Shown: positions 8,651 through 17,207, counted from the stretch's first letter. The stretch: DNA of 64,000 nt from Burkholderia diffusa (GCF_902499115.1 NZ_CABVPN010000022.1:1-64000); one strand, 5' to 3'. A program made the numbers and translations. Notes: generated by a model from the sequence alone, not told the origin.

Positions 8651-9607
8651 ATGAACGACAAGCCCACGCAAACCCGTGACATCCTGCGCGGAGCGCGGCG
8701 CGCTCGCGAGGTTCCCGCGAACGCAGACGAGGCCTCGGCGTCACCATCCTTCCGGGAACACGTCGACATGCGCCCGCCGTCGCACGACCGCGCACCGTAT
8801 CCCGCGCAGCACGCGCACGATGCCGATGCCGGGAAGCCGGCGTCCGCGCATGATGGGCTGCACAAGATGGCGCGGAGGCTGCAACTCGGCTCCGGCATCA
8901 TGTTGTGGATCTATATTTCCGTTCACATGGTCAATCATGCGCTCGGCATCTGGTCGGTCGACATTGCCGAGCGCGGCCTGCAACTGGCGATCGGTGTCTG
9001 GCAAAGCCCGCCCGGAACGATCCTGCTGTACGGCGCGGCCGGCCTGCATTTCGCGCTGGCGCTCCGCACCGTCTACGGCCGCCGGCACTGGGCGCTGCCG
9101 CCGGCCGAATGGCTGCGTCTTTGGGCGGGACTCGGCCTGCCGCTGCTGTTGATCCGCCACGTCGTCGGCACACGCGTCGCGACGTCGTTCTACGGCTTCG
9201 AACCGAACTACGCACGGGTCGTCGTGGCGCTGCTGACGAGCGGCACGCAGGGCCTGCAGATCGCGCTGCTCGCGCCGGGGTGGGTGCATGGCAGCCTCGG
9301 GTTGTGGTTTCATTTGCGCCGGCGTGCGTTTTTCCGTCGCGCGAGGTTTGTGCTGCTGGGGGTGCTCGTACTATTGCCCGTGCTGTCGGCGGCCGGATTC
9401 TTGCAGATGACGCGGGCGGTGGTGCCGGGCAGTCTCGCCGTCGCGGCCCCCGACGCGACGCTGGTGGCCCATCGCGCCGCGCTCGACAGCTGGCGGCATC
9501 TTCTCGTCGCCGGCTACCTGTCGCTGATCGTCGCTGCGTTCGCCGGCGGGCAGTGGCGAAACCGGTTCGCTGGCGGCGTTTCGCGCGGCGCGCCCCGGGA
9601 GCAGTAA
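8651..9607 (+). CDS. Membrane protein like the N-terminal anchor of adenylate cyclases, without a cyclase domain
   Basis: The 318-residue protein has a polar N-terminus of about 70 residues, then five to six membrane helices. The helices carry histidines in SVHMVNHALGI, AGLHFALALR, LIRHVVGTR and GWVHGSLGLWFHLRRR. From memory this resembles the membrane module at the N-terminus of some rhizobial-type adenylate cyclases, which looks like a succinate-dehydrogenase cytochrome b fold. In those proteins a ferredoxin and/or cyclase domain follows; here the protein stops after the last helix. The histidines could bind haem. The ATG has a GGGGAGG site; a long upstream in-frame extension lacks one. The role is unknown; a sensor or electron-transfer subunit is possible. 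Confidence 0.6.
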   Translation: MNDKPTQTRDILRGARRAREVPANADEASASPSFREHVDMRPPSHDRAPYPAQHAHDADAGKPASAHDGLHKMARRLQLGSGIMLWIYISVHMVNHALGIWSVDIAERGLQLAIGVWQSPPGTILLYGAAGLHFALALRTVYGRRHWALPPAEWLRLWAGLGLPLLLIRHVVGTRVATSFYGFEPNYARVVVALLTSGTQGLQIALLAPGWVHGSLGLWFHLRRRAFFRRARFVLLGVLVLLPVLSAAGFLQMTRAVVPGSLAVAAPDATLVAHRAALDSWRHLLVAGYLSLIVAAFAGGQWRNRFAGGVSRGAPREQ

Positions 9608-9728
9608 GCGGGTGCGCGAACCTGCCGGGTCCGCGCCTGGCCGGCGATCCGCACGAGTCGGCTGCGTCTGCTCGAAGCTCGCGCGGCCGAACATGGCACG
9701 CGGCATCTCGACACCGGCCTGCCGCCGG

Positions 9729-10871
9729 TCACGCCCGTCCCATGATCCGCGTGCCGAGCGAGATGCCGAGTTCGGACAGCGAAGCGTTGTTCGCGAGCTG
9801 GGCGGCCGCCCAGCGCGACAGGGCGGCGTCGAACGCGCTTGTGCGCACGCCGGCGCGCAGCGCTTCGGCGAGACCAACCGCGTTCTCCGCCGCCTTCGCG
9901 ACACCGGCGGCCGTATGCGGTCGCACAAGGCAGGCCGCGTCGCCGAGCAGCACCGCGCGGCCGAACGCCATGCGCTCGACCGCGAGATCGAGGATCGCCT
10001 GCGCGAACGGCGCCTGGGTCGCCTCGACGAGCGCGGCGAGCGTTGGCGCGAGCAACCGGCGGCCGGTGTCCACGAGTTCGAGCCGGTTGTCGTCGCGCAT
10101 TGCGCCGGGCGGCAGCGAGCCGTCGCGCTGCGTGCCGTCCTGCGCGAGAAACAGCGACGGCACGCGATCCTGCTCGAGCCGCCGGTACCAGACCCAGTTC
10201 ACGCGCCGCTTGCCCGGCTCGATCGCACCGTCGCGTCCGGGCACGAGGTAGGTCAGGAACAGATGCGCGTTGCCTTGCTGGAACGTGAACCGATCGCGCA
10301 GCACCTGCAGCACCGAGTCGGGAAGCGTGTGCTCGTCGACGAGCCCGCGCCATGCGACGTAGCCCGCATACGCGGGCCGCGCGTCGGGCAGCAGCTGGGC
10401 GCGCACGGCCGAGCGGCCGCCGTCCGCGCCGACCAGCAGGTCGGCATGCTCGACGCGCCCGTCCGCGAAATGCGCGATCACGCGCGCGCCATCCTGTTCG
10501 AACCGCTCGAACGATACGCCAGCGTGCACGACGCCGGCGGGCAGCGCGCGCTTCAGCGCGGTGTAGATCACGTTCCACGCGGTCTGCGTTTGCGGCATGT
10601 AAAGGCGCTGCACGATCCGGTCGTGCTCGTCGAGATAGATCCGGTCGACCGAATCGACGCCCGCATCGCGCGGCACCGGCACGCCGCCGAATGCGAACGC
10701 GCGCTCGATCGGCGGCTGCAGCACGATGCCGCCGCCGCGGCTGTCGAGGTCGTTGGGCGACTGTTCGAATACCTTGACGCGCCATCCGGCCGCGCGCAGC
10801 GCGGTCGCCGTGAACAGCCCGCCCACCGATCCGCCGATGACGATCGCCGAAGGGCCCGCAACGTCGCTCAT
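9729..10871 (-). CDS. FAD-dependent monooxygenase (salicylate hydroxylase-like)
   Basis: This is a flavoprotein hydroxylase of the group that uses NAD(P)H and oxygen on aromatic substrates. The 380 residues begin with the FAD-binding Rossmann motif GGSVGGLFTATAL, contain the middle DLLVGADGGRSAVR motif, and end with the second FAD motif GRAVLLGDAACLVRPHTAAG. These are the three hallmarks of the family. Two adjacent ATG codons are possible; the second, used here, has the better spacing from GGGAG. The first would overlap the stop of the preceding hydrolase remnant as ATGA, so translation is probably coupled. It belongs to an operon downstream of the TetR gene. The substrate is unknown. Confidence 0.88.
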   Translation of the reverse strand: MSDVAGPSAIVIGGSVGGLFTATALRAAGWRVKVFEQSPNDLDSRGGGIVLQPPIERAFAFGGVPVPRDAGVDSVDRIYLDEHDRIVQRLYMPQTQTAWNVIYTALKRALPAGVVHAGVSFERFEQDGARVIAHFADGRVEHADLLVGADGGRSAVRAQLLPDARPAYAGYVAWRGLVDEHTLPDSVLQVLRDRFTFQQGNAHLFLTYLVPGRDGAIEPGKRRVNWVWYRRLEQDRVPSLFLAQDGTQRDGSLPPGAMRDDNRLELVDTGRRLLAPTLAALVEATQAPFAQAILDLAVERMAFGRAVLLGDAACLVRPHTAAGVAKAAENAVGLAEALRAGVRTSAFDAALSRWAAAQLANNASLSELGISLGTRIMGRA

Positions 10872-11092
10872 CATTCCGCTCCCGCGATGATTCGTCGCGC
10901 GCGCCGACTCGTCCGTTCCCAATGCTTCAGGAAATCGACCGGCAACGCGTTCACGCGCTCCGGCTGTTCTTCGCGCGCCATCTTGCGCTTGTCGTGGCCG
11001 GCGGCCGGCCCGCTGCCGGCGTCGATGTAGTGCTGGCGCCGATCGTTCGCGGTGACGGTGCGATGCGTGATCGAAGACGTGTCGGTGGTCAT
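10871..11092 (-). pseudogene. Alpha/beta-hydrolase with a large in-frame internal deletion
   Basis: The 73-residue frame begins like an alpha/beta hydrolase (HRTVTANDRRQHYIDAGSGP). It then jumps directly to a C-terminal segment typical of the same family (EEQPERVNALPVDFLKHW). The entire catalytic core, about 200 residues including nucleophile, acid and histidine, is missing. The reading frame is nevertheless open to the original stop. The stop overlaps the start of the monooxygenase gene (ATGA/TGATG), so the short frame may persist because it couples translation to its neighbour. A TTCAG-type repeat lies about 90 bases upstream. Confidence 0.75.
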
Positions 11093-11180
11093 GTGACGGT
11101 CCCAGTGCGGTTCGGTCCGCGGGCGCCCGGACGCGGGCGCAAATGCCTTTCGAGGATAGGCGAAGCGACCGGCACACCGG

Positions 11181-11195
11181 ATGAATTGTTCTGAA
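11181..11195 (-). promoter_or_regulatory. TTCAG-N5-TTCAT direct-repeat site
   Basis: On the minus strand this reads TTCAG, five bases, TTCAT. It lies about 90 bases before the hydrolase-remnant/monooxygenase operon. It matches the core TGAAWYKTYCTGAA shared with sites at 12108, 33913, 54520, 55751, 58064 and 60296. The binding protein is unknown; repeat spacing of one helical turn suggests a dimer binding one face of the DNA. Confidence 0.5.
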
Positions 11196-11221
11196 TTCGT
11201 CGGGCGGCGCGCGGGGCCGCG

Positions 11222-11941
11222 CTACACGCGGCGGCGTCGCCGAGCGGCCGCGCCGGACGCGAGCTGCTTGAGCGTAGCGGGTGTGCCGTGGAGAAACGCG
11301 TCGACCAGGCGTTCGATTTCGGTGTCGAGATCGTCGGGCACCGGCAACCCGTACACCCACTTGCGAACGCCGAAATAGAAGATGCTCGCGTGCAGGCTCC
11401 AGACGAGCTCGATTTCCGCGTTGCGCTGGGCCTCCGTCGCCGGCGTGGCGATGTCGTATTCGTGGCGCAGTTCGCGCAGCACCGGCAGGAACACGCGTTC
11501 GCGCAGCCGCGACAGATAGCGCGTGTTGAAGCCCTCGCGGCTGAGCCCCGCGAAGATGAAGGTGCGGATCCATTCGCGCCGCAGGATGGTTTGCGCGTAC
11601 GCGCGGTAGAACGCGACCAGCCGCTCCTGCAGCGGGACCGTGCGATCCGCGATCATTTTTTCCCAGTCCGGGTTCCACGTGTAGACCTCGTCGTACACGC
11701 GATCGATCAGCGCTTCCTTGCTCGGAAAGTACCGGTACAGCAGCGGCTGGGTGACGCCGATCTGCCGCGCCAGCTCGCGCGTGCTGCCGGAAAAGCCGTG
11801 CGTCGCGAAGTGCTCGATCGCCTTCTCGACGATTTGCCGTTCGCGCGCTTCCGGCGCGAGGCGCCGGCCCGGCGTGACGGCGTTGCCGTCGGCATCCGTC
11901 CCGCGCTCGCGGGCGGGCGTGCTGCGTTTTCTTTCGGTCAT
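11222..11941 (-). CDS. TetR-family transcriptional regulator
   Basis: The 239-residue protein has a polar N-terminal tail and a TetR helix-turn-helix around residues 35-80 (EKAIEHFATHGFSGSTRELARQ, then VTQPLLYRYFPSKEALIDRV). A ligand-binding all-helical domain follows. The ATG has an AGGAG site eight bases upstream; longer starts lack one. It probably controls the hydrolase/monooxygenase genes downstream on the same strand, and perhaps the divergent YoaK-family gene. A near-palindrome related to TTATCGATCGATAA lies 32 bases before its start and is a candidate own operator. The effector ligand is unknown. Confidence 0.9.
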   Translation of the reverse strand: MTERKRSTPARERGTDADGNAVTPGRRLAPEARERQIVEKAIEHFATHGFSGSTRELARQIGVTQPLLYRYFPSKEALIDRVYDEVYTWNPDWEKMIADRTVPLQERLVAFYRAYAQTILRREWIRTFIFAGLSREGFNTRYLSRLRERVFLPVLRELRHEYDIATPATEAQRNAEIELVWSLHASIFYFGVRKWVYGLPVPDDLDTEIERLVDAFLHGTPATLKQLASGAAARRRRRV

Positions 11942-11972
11942 GCATCGGCTCCTGATCGCGTGCGCTCTTAAG

Positions 11973-11986
11973 CTATCGATCGAAAA
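11973..11986. promoter_or_regulatory. Degenerate TTATCGATCGATAA palindrome (12 of 14)
   Basis: The sequence CTATCGATCGAAAA matches the palindrome found at 28082, 40236, 40251 and 48414 at 12 of 14 positions. It sits 32 bases upstream of the TetR start, a usual place for a TetR-family autoregulatory operator. The match is imperfect and the link is inference. Confidence 0.4.
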
Positions 11987-12107
11987 ATAACACGATCGGA
12001 CCGCGAGGGCCGCTCGGGGCGTGCCTGCCGACGCGATGCGCGAACCGTTGCGCATGTGCCTCGCGTCGCGTCGACCGCGCCGTCCGTCCGGGCGTCCGGG
12101 CAGCCAA

Positions 12108-12122
12108 TTCAGGAAAATTCAG
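12108..12122 (+). promoter_or_regulatory. TTCAG-N5-TTCAG direct-repeat site
   Basis: There are two exact TTCAG repeats ten bases apart, reading toward the YoaK-family gene 186 bases downstream. The distance is longer than at the sites before the hydrolase and HD genes (about 90-100). Further imperfect half-sites continue in helical phase at 12139, 12150 and 12160. Confidence 0.45.
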
Positions 12123-12307
12123 GCCCATCGCCATGACATTAAGACGCGCCTTAACTAGTCTTGCTTCCGAACAGCCGTTTGGACCGGACGCCAGTCGGCA
12201 CCGCCGGGCCGTTCGGCACAACCGGAGCGGAACATGCGTGATCTGATCTCGCCGGACGCAGGCATCGCGTGCGCCGGCGCAACCGTCGCCATCCAGGAGG
12301 CCGGGGC

Positions 12308-13039
12308 ATGCCGACGCAGCCGGTAACCGCGGCCGCGGCACCCGATCACGTGCGTGGCGAGGACGTCTTTCTTGCGTCGATCGCCGGCTACGTCGACACG
12401 CTCGGCTTCGTCGCGCTGTTCGGCCTGTTTACCGCGCACGTCACCGGCAACTTCATCCTGATCGGCTCGGGGCTGGCCGGCGTCGGGCAAGGGCTCGCGA
12501 TCAAATGGCTCGCGTTTCCGGCCTTCATCGCCGGTATCGTCGGCGCGCGCGTGCTCGATCACCGGATGCGTTCGCTGGGCCACGGCCCGCGCGCGCGTTC
12601 GCTCTATGCGCTTCAGGCCGTGCTGCTGGCCGGGTTCATGCTGGCCGGCGTGATGGCGTCGCCGATCGCCGACGCCGATGCGCCGCGCACGATCCTGTGC
12701 GGTCTGCTCGGCGCCGCGGCAATGGGTGTCCAGAATGCGCACGGCCGGCTGACGGCACGCTCGGTCGTCGCCAACACGGTGATGACGGGCAACGTCACGC
12801 AGGCGGTGATCGATGCGTTCGACTGGCTCGTGCCGCTTGCCGCGCCGGCCGAACGCGACGCCGCGCGCGCGCGACTGCGGCGCACGCTGCCGCCGGTCGC
12901 GGCGTTCGCGCTCGGTGCGGGCGCGGGGGCCGCGGCGTACGTATTCGCCGCCTTCTGGGCGCTGGCGCTGCCGCTCGCGACCTTGTGCTTCCTCGCCTAC
13001 CGATCCGGCCGGCCCGACGACGGGCCGGCATCACGCTGA
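12308..13039 (+). CDS. YoaK/DUF1275-family membrane protein
   Basis: The 243-residue protein has six or so membrane helices and the family hallmarks near its start: SIAGYVDTLGFVALFGLFTAHVTGNFI. Later it has MGVQNAHGRLTARSVVANTVMTGNVTQ. Function is not established for this family; a transport role is usually assumed. The ATG has an AGGAGG site eight bases upstream. It is divergent from the TetR gene, which may regulate it. The next gene follows after 49 bases, so co-transcription is possible. Confidence 0.88.
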   Translation: MPTQPVTAAAAPDHVRGEDVFLASIAGYVDTLGFVALFGLFTAHVTGNFILIGSGLAGVGQGLAIKWLAFPAFIAGIVGARVLDHRMRSLGHGPRARSLYALQAVLLAGFMLAGVMASPIADADAPRTILCGLLGAAAMGVQNAHGRLTARSVVANTVMTGNVTQAVIDAFDWLVPLAAPAERDAARARLRRTLPPVAAFALGAGAGAAAYVFAAFWALALPLATLCFLAYRSGRPDDGPASR

Positions 13040-13088
13040 ATCCGCGCGCGACGCACGGCAGCGCTTACCACTTTCAAGGAGAATTTCG

Positions 13089-14030
13089 ATGATTGCACTG
13101 AAGTTGCGACAGGTATTGCGGATGACGGCCGCGTCGACGGCCGTGCTCGGCGCATTGCTGGCGACCGCGCCGGCCCATGCGGACGAGACGCGTCTGCTCG
13201 AGACCTCGTCCGCGAAGGTGCCGGCCGTCTCGGTCGGCCCGCAATACGACACGACGCACGTGTGCGTCGCGCCGGAAGACTTCGACCGCTTCACCGACAG
13301 CTTCGTCGCCACGTTCGGCGGCAAGAAGTCGCAGCAGGGCGTATTCCAGGTCACGCCGACGCCGAGCCAGACGATGTCGCAGCTCGTGTTCACGCCGTCC
13401 GGCACGATCTCGGTGTTCGGCTTCAAGACGCCGATCCCATACCCGTTCTGCGAGGAGCGCACCGGCTACCTCGTCACCGACATGGACGTCGCGATGAAGT
13501 CGGCGCGCGCGCATGGCGCGGACGTGGTCGTCGACACGTTCCCCGATCCGATCGGCCGCGACGCGATCATTCGCTGGCCGGGCGGCGTGAACATGCAGCT
13601 GTACTGGCACACCCAGGCGCCGCACTACGATCCGCTGCAGACCGTGCCGGAAAATCGCGTGTACGTGTCGCCGGAAAGCGCGAGCAAGCTGGTGCACGAC
13701 TTCGTCGCGTTCTCGCGCGGCAAGGTCGTGTCCGACGTGCGCAAGGCGCCGGGCATCGAGATCGGCCGGCCGAACGACACGTACCGCCGTATCCGCATCG
13801 AGTCGGGCTTCGGCAAGATGACCGTGCTCGCCACCGACGGCCATCTGCCTTATCCGTTCGGGCGCGAGATGACCGGCTACGAAGTGGCGGACCTTGCCGC
13901 CACGCTGGAGAAGGCCAAGGCCGCCGGCGTGACCGTTCTGGTACCGACCTTCACGTCGGACGGGCGCGATGCGGCGCTCGTGCAGTTCCCGGGCGGCTAT
14001 GTCGCCGAGATTCACGCGCGGTCGAAGTGA
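13089..14030 (+). CDS. Exported two-domain VOC (glyoxalase/bleomycin-resistance) protein
   Basis: The 313-residue protein starts with a clear Sec signal peptide (hydrophobic stretch then APAHADE, cleavage near residue 32). Two repeats of a vicinal-oxygen-chelate domain follow, spanning about 50-165 and 185-310. Each repeat has a TGY[LE]V and a PGG..[MA][QE] segment. Export is unusual for this superfamily, whose members are mostly cytosolic metal enzymes or binding proteins. I cannot say whether it binds metal. The ATG has an AAGGAG site. Its stop overlaps the start of the outer-membrane protein (TGATG), which indicates translational coupling and a joint envelope role. Confidence 0.8.
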   Translation: MIALKLRQVLRMTAASTAVLGALLATAPAHADETRLLETSSAKVPAVSVGPQYDTTHVCVAPEDFDRFTDSFVATFGGKKSQQGVFQVTPTPSQTMSQLVFTPSGTISVFGFKTPIPYPFCEERTGYLVTDMDVAMKSARAHGADVVVDTFPDPIGRDAIIRWPGGVNMQLYWHTQAPHYDPLQTVPENRVYVSPESASKLVHDFVAFSRGKVVSDVRKAPGIEIGRPNDTYRRIRIESGFGKMTVLATDGHLPYPFGREMTGYEVADLAATLEKAKAAGVTVLVPTFTSDGRDAALVQFPGGYVAEIHARSK

Positions 14031-15499
14031 TGGACCGGCGGTCGATGAGGCGGTCGATGAAGCGGGCGTGGCGTGGCGCGTTGCCGGCCGCCATGCTGGT
14101 GGGCGGCGTCGCGACGCACGCCGGGACGGCCGCTGGCGCCGAGGAAACCGCGGCGCCGGCATCGACCGCCGCCGCGACGTGCACCGCGACGCGTCCTGCG
14201 GTGCTGTTCAACCGCTGGCAGGAAGACTGGTCGGTGCTCGCGAATCCATGCGTGCCGCGCAAGCCGCTCGACGGGCTGAAGTACATCCCGCTCGGCGCCG
14301 ACCCGTCGACCTACCTGTCGCTCGGCGCGAACCTGCGCGAGCGCTTCGAGCTGAACAACGCGCCGCTGTTCGGGCTCGGCGCCGCCCACGACGACAACTA
14401 CGTGATCCAGCGCGCGACGGTGCACGCGGATCTGCGCTATGCCGGACATTTCCAGGCGTTCGTCCAGTTCGTCGATGCGCGGCCGTTCGGCAAGGATACG
14501 GTCGGCCCGGTCGACAAGGATCAGCTCGACATCGAGCAGGCGTTCGTCGCGTATGTCGACCAGTTGGGCGGCGGCACGTTCAAGACCCGCATCGGCCGGC
14601 AGGAGATGGCGTTCGACTTGCAGCGGTTCGTGTCGGTGCGCGACGGCCCGAACGTGCGCCAGGCGTTCGATGCGCTGTGGGCCGATTACGAAATCGGCAA
14701 GTGGCGGCTGATCGGCTATGTGACGCGTCCTGTGCAGTATCGCAACGACGCGGTATTCGACGACGTGTCGAACCGGCACCTCAGATTCGACGGCGTGCGC
14801 GTCGAGCGCAACGATGTGGGACCCGGTGACCTGTCGGGCTACTGGTCGCGCTATACGCGCGACAACGCGCGCTATCTGGGCGGGGCCGGCACCGAGCGGC
14901 GCGACGTGTTCGACATGCGCTACGCCGGCAAGTCTTCCGGGTTCGACTGGGACGCCGAGGCGATGCTGCAGACCGGGCACATCGGGCAGGACACGATCGG
15001 TGCGTGGGCGTTCGGCGCGCTGGGCGGCTACACGTTCGCGAAGACGCCGGGCACGCCGCGCATCGGCATCCAGGTCGACGGCGCGTCGGGCGACAAGCAT
15101 CCCGGCGACGGACGCATGGGCACCTTCAACCCGCTGTTCCCGAACGGCTCTTACTTCACGCTCGCCGGCTATACGGGCTACACCAACCTGATTCACGTGA
15201 AGCCGTCGCTGACGTTCAAGCCGGCCGGCAACGTGACAGTGCTGACCGCGGTCGGTTTCCAGTGGCGCGAGACGACGGCCGACGCGATCTACGGGCAAGG
15301 GATGCAGGCCGTGCCCGGCACGGCCGGCAAGGGCGGCGCGTGGACGGGCATGTACGCGCAGGCCCGCGTGGACTGGCTCGTCAATGCGAACACGGCGCTG
15401 GCGGTCGAGGCGGTGCACTTCCAGCTCGCCGATTCGATTCGCGCGCTGGGCGCGCGCAATGCCGACTATGTCGGCGTGGAGGCGAAGTTCGGCTGGTGA
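14030..15499 (+). CDS. Alginate-export-family outer-membrane beta-barrel
   Basis: The 489-residue precursor has a basic N-terminus and a signal peptide. It then contains the sequence type of the alginate export/porin family (SLGANLRERFELNN, RATVHADLRY, TFKTRIGRQEMAFDLQRFVSVRDGPNVRQAFD). Alternating short strands continue to a terminal aromatic W after KFG, as outer-membrane barrels require for insertion. No alginate genes are nearby, so the cargo is probably a small organic solute. The ATG overlaps the stop of the exported VOC gene by one base, so the two are made together. The gene converges with a LysR gene. Confidence 0.85.
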   Translation: MDRRSMRRSMKRAWRGALPAAMLVGGVATHAGTAAGAEETAAPASTAAATCTATRPAVLFNRWQEDWSVLANPCVPRKPLDGLKYIPLGADPSTYLSLGANLRERFELNNAPLFGLGAAHDDNYVIQRATVHADLRYAGHFQAFVQFVDARPFGKDTVGPVDKDQLDIEQAFVAYVDQLGGGTFKTRIGRQEMAFDLQRFVSVRDGPNVRQAFDALWADYEIGKWRLIGYVTRPVQYRNDAVFDDVSNRHLRFDGVRVERNDVGPGDLSGYWSRYTRDNARYLGGAGTERRDVFDMRYAGKSSGFDWDAEAMLQTGHIGQDTIGAWAFGALGGYTFAKTPGTPRIGIQVDGASGDKHPGDGRMGTFNPLFPNGSYFTLAGYTGYTNLIHVKPSLTFKPAGNVTVLTAVGFQWRETTADAIYGQGMQAVPGTAGKGGAWTGMYAQARVDWLVNANTALAVEAVHFQLADSIRALGARNADYVGVEAKFGW

Positions 15500-15517
15500 C
15501 GCGACGTGCCGCGCGGC

Positions 15518-16423
15518 TCAGTGCTGCGCGCCGGCGAGCGTCTCGACGAAATCGATGAACGCCGTGACGCGCTTCGAGCCGCGCTGATTCGGCAGGTACA
15601 GCGCGGTGACGACCGAGCGCGCCGCATCGGGCATGACGTCGTACTGTTCGAAGAGCCTGCGCAAGCGGCCCGACTGGACGTCGGCATCGACCAGCCAGTC
15701 GGGCAGCAGTGCGATGCCGGCGCCGTCGAGCACGGCATCGCGCAACACTTCGCTGTGGTTCGATTTCAGGCGCCCGGTGACGAGCACTTTCGTCGTGCCG
15801 TGCGCATCCGCAAACGTCCACGCCTGCTGGTCGCCGCCGAAATGAAAGCGCAGGCAGCCGTGATCGACCAGCTCTCCCGGCGCCGATGGCGTGCCGTGTG
15901 CATCGAGGTAGTCGTGGCTCGCGACGACATAGCGCTGGAACGTGCCGAGCTGTCGCGCGACGACTTCCGCGGACGGGGCCGCTTCGCCGAGCCGGATCGC
16001 GACGTCGATCCGGCCGGTGACGAGATCGACGCGTTCGTCGGTGAGCTGCAGGTCGAGATCGAGCTTCGGATAGCGCGCGAGGAAGGCCGCGACGTGCGGC
16101 GCGATGCGGCGCATGCCGTACGCGACCGGCACCGACACGCGCAGCGGCCCGGACGGCTCGTCGCCGCGATCGGCGACCAGTGCGTCGGCTTCCGCGAGTT
16201 CCTCGAGCAGCCGCTTCGCGCGTGCGTAGTACACGGAGCCGGCATCGGACAGCGTGACCTGTCGCGTCGTGCGGTTCAGCAGCACGGTGCCGAGCGACGC
16301 CTCGAGCGCATCCACCGCGCGCACCACCGACGAGGCCGCGAGATCGAGACGTCGTCCCGCGCTCGAGAAGCCGCCGGCTTCCGCTACTTCCACGAACGCG
16401 CGCAGCGCGGAGAACTTGTCCAT
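15518..16423 (-). CDS. LysR-family transcriptional regulator
   Basis: The 301-residue protein has the N-terminal winged helix (FVEVAEAGGFSSAGRRLDLAASSVVRAVDALEASLG, residues 10-45) with the NRTTRQVTLSDAG wing. The effector-binding domain is of the CrgA/DHPS type. It is divergent from the FrnE-like gene, its likely target, with 133 bases between the starts. A three-fold 8-bp tandem repeat sits just upstream of its start. Confidence 0.92.
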   Translation of the reverse strand: MDKFSALRAFVEVAEAGGFSSAGRRLDLAASSVVRAVDALEASLGTVLLNRTTRQVTLSDAGSVYYARAKRLLEELAEADALVADRGDEPSGPLRVSVPVAYGMRRIAPHVAAFLARYPKLDLDLQLTDERVDLVTGRIDVAIRLGEAAPSAEVVARQLGTFQRYVVASHDYLDAHGTPSAPGELVDHGCLRFHFGGDQQAWTFADAHGTTKVLVTGRLKSNHSEVLRDAVLDGAGIALLPDWLVDADVQSGRLRRLFEQYDVMPDAARSVVTALYLPNQRGSKRVTAFIDFVETLAGAQH

Positions 16424-16438
16424 GTCGTCGCCCTTGTA

Positions 16439-16462
16439 ACTTCGTGACTTCGTGCCTTTGTG
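16439..16462. repeat. Three tandem 8-bp repeats (ACTTCGTG) in the LysR promoter
   Basis: There are two exact copies of ACTTCGTG followed by a third, CCTTTGTG. They begin 16 bases before the LysR start codon. The number of units could vary by slipped-strand errors and change expression of the divergent genes, but only one sequence is available here. Confidence 0.6.
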
Positions 16463-16556
16463 CGTATCGCAACGATGCGTTGCGTGCCGTTCGCATTCTA
16501 TCGCCGGCCCGCAAGCGCTATCTTCAGGACTGGCAATGTACAGGAAGGAGCGTGCG

Positions 16557-17207
16557 ATGAAACCCCTCGAAGTAACGGTGACCTACGATCTCATCTGCCC
16601 GTGGTGCTGGATCGCGGAGCACAGGCTCACGGCAGCGATCGACGAAGCAGGCCTGGCCGGCAACGTGAGCGTCCGGTTCGTGCCGTTCGAACTGAACCCG
16701 ACGATGCCGGCCGGCGGCATCGACCGCAAGGCGTACCGGAGCGCGAAGTTCGGCAGCTGGGCGCGCTCGCAGGCACTCGACGCGCATGTGGCCGAAGCCG
16801 GCCGCGCGGCGGGCCTCGTGTTCGATCATGCGCGGATCGCGCGCACGCCGAACACGCGGCTTGCACACCGGCTCGTCTGGTTCGCCCAGCAACGCGGCAG
16901 CGCCGTCGCGCTCGTCGATGCGCTGTTCGCCGCGTATTTCCGCGACGGCCGCGATATCGGCGACGCGGACGTGCTGGTCGAGATTGCGACGGGCGCCGGT
17001 TTGCCGGGCGACGCGGTGCGTGCGTTCCTCGCGTCCGGCGAAGGGCTCGACGCGGTGGTCGCGCTCGAAGCGGAGGCGGTGCGTGAAGGCGTCGCTTCGG
17101 TGCCGTCGACGCGCATCGGCCTGTCGGTCGTCAGTGGCGCGCAGCCGGCTGTCGTGTTTCGCGATGCATTGATTGACGCGCAGCGCGCGCTCGACCAGAT
17201 CGCCTGA
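16557..17207 (+). CDS. DsbA-family oxidoreductase, FrnE-like
   Basis: The 216-residue protein has a thioredoxin-fold active site C-P-W-C near residue 16 (DLICPWCWIAEHR). The long helical insertion and the C-terminal SVPSTRIGLSVVSGAQP segment, with the cis-proline region, are typical of FrnE. No signal peptide is present, so it acts in the cytosol. FrnE-type proteins are linked to polyketide enzymes or thiol stress; the role here is not known. The ATG has a GGAAGGAG site, and the upstream in-frame sequence is not coding. A divergent LysR is the probable regulator. Confidence 0.85.
   Translation: MKPLEVTVTYDLICPWCWIAEHRLTAAIDEAGLAGNVSVRFVPFELNPTMPAGGIDRKAYRSAKFGSWARSQALDAHVAEAGRAAGLVFDHARIARTPNTRLAHRLVWFAQQRGSAVALVDALFAAYFRDGRDIGDADVLVEIATGAGLPGDAVRAFLASGEGLDAVVALEAEAVREGVASVPSTRIGLSVVSGAQPAVVFRDALIDAQRALDQIA

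Larger units (their letters stand above)
11942..12307. other. Divergent regulatory region between TetR and YoaK-family genes
   Basis: No gene is visible in these 366 bases. They hold the TTATCG-like palindrome (11973), a TTCAG-N5-TTCAG pair (12108) and a 16-base near-palindrome TTAAGACGCGCCTTAA (12139-12154). The 11-mer ATTAAGACGCG at 12138 recurs on the minus strand at 28446-28456, before another flavin monooxygenase remnant. Confidence 0.5.
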
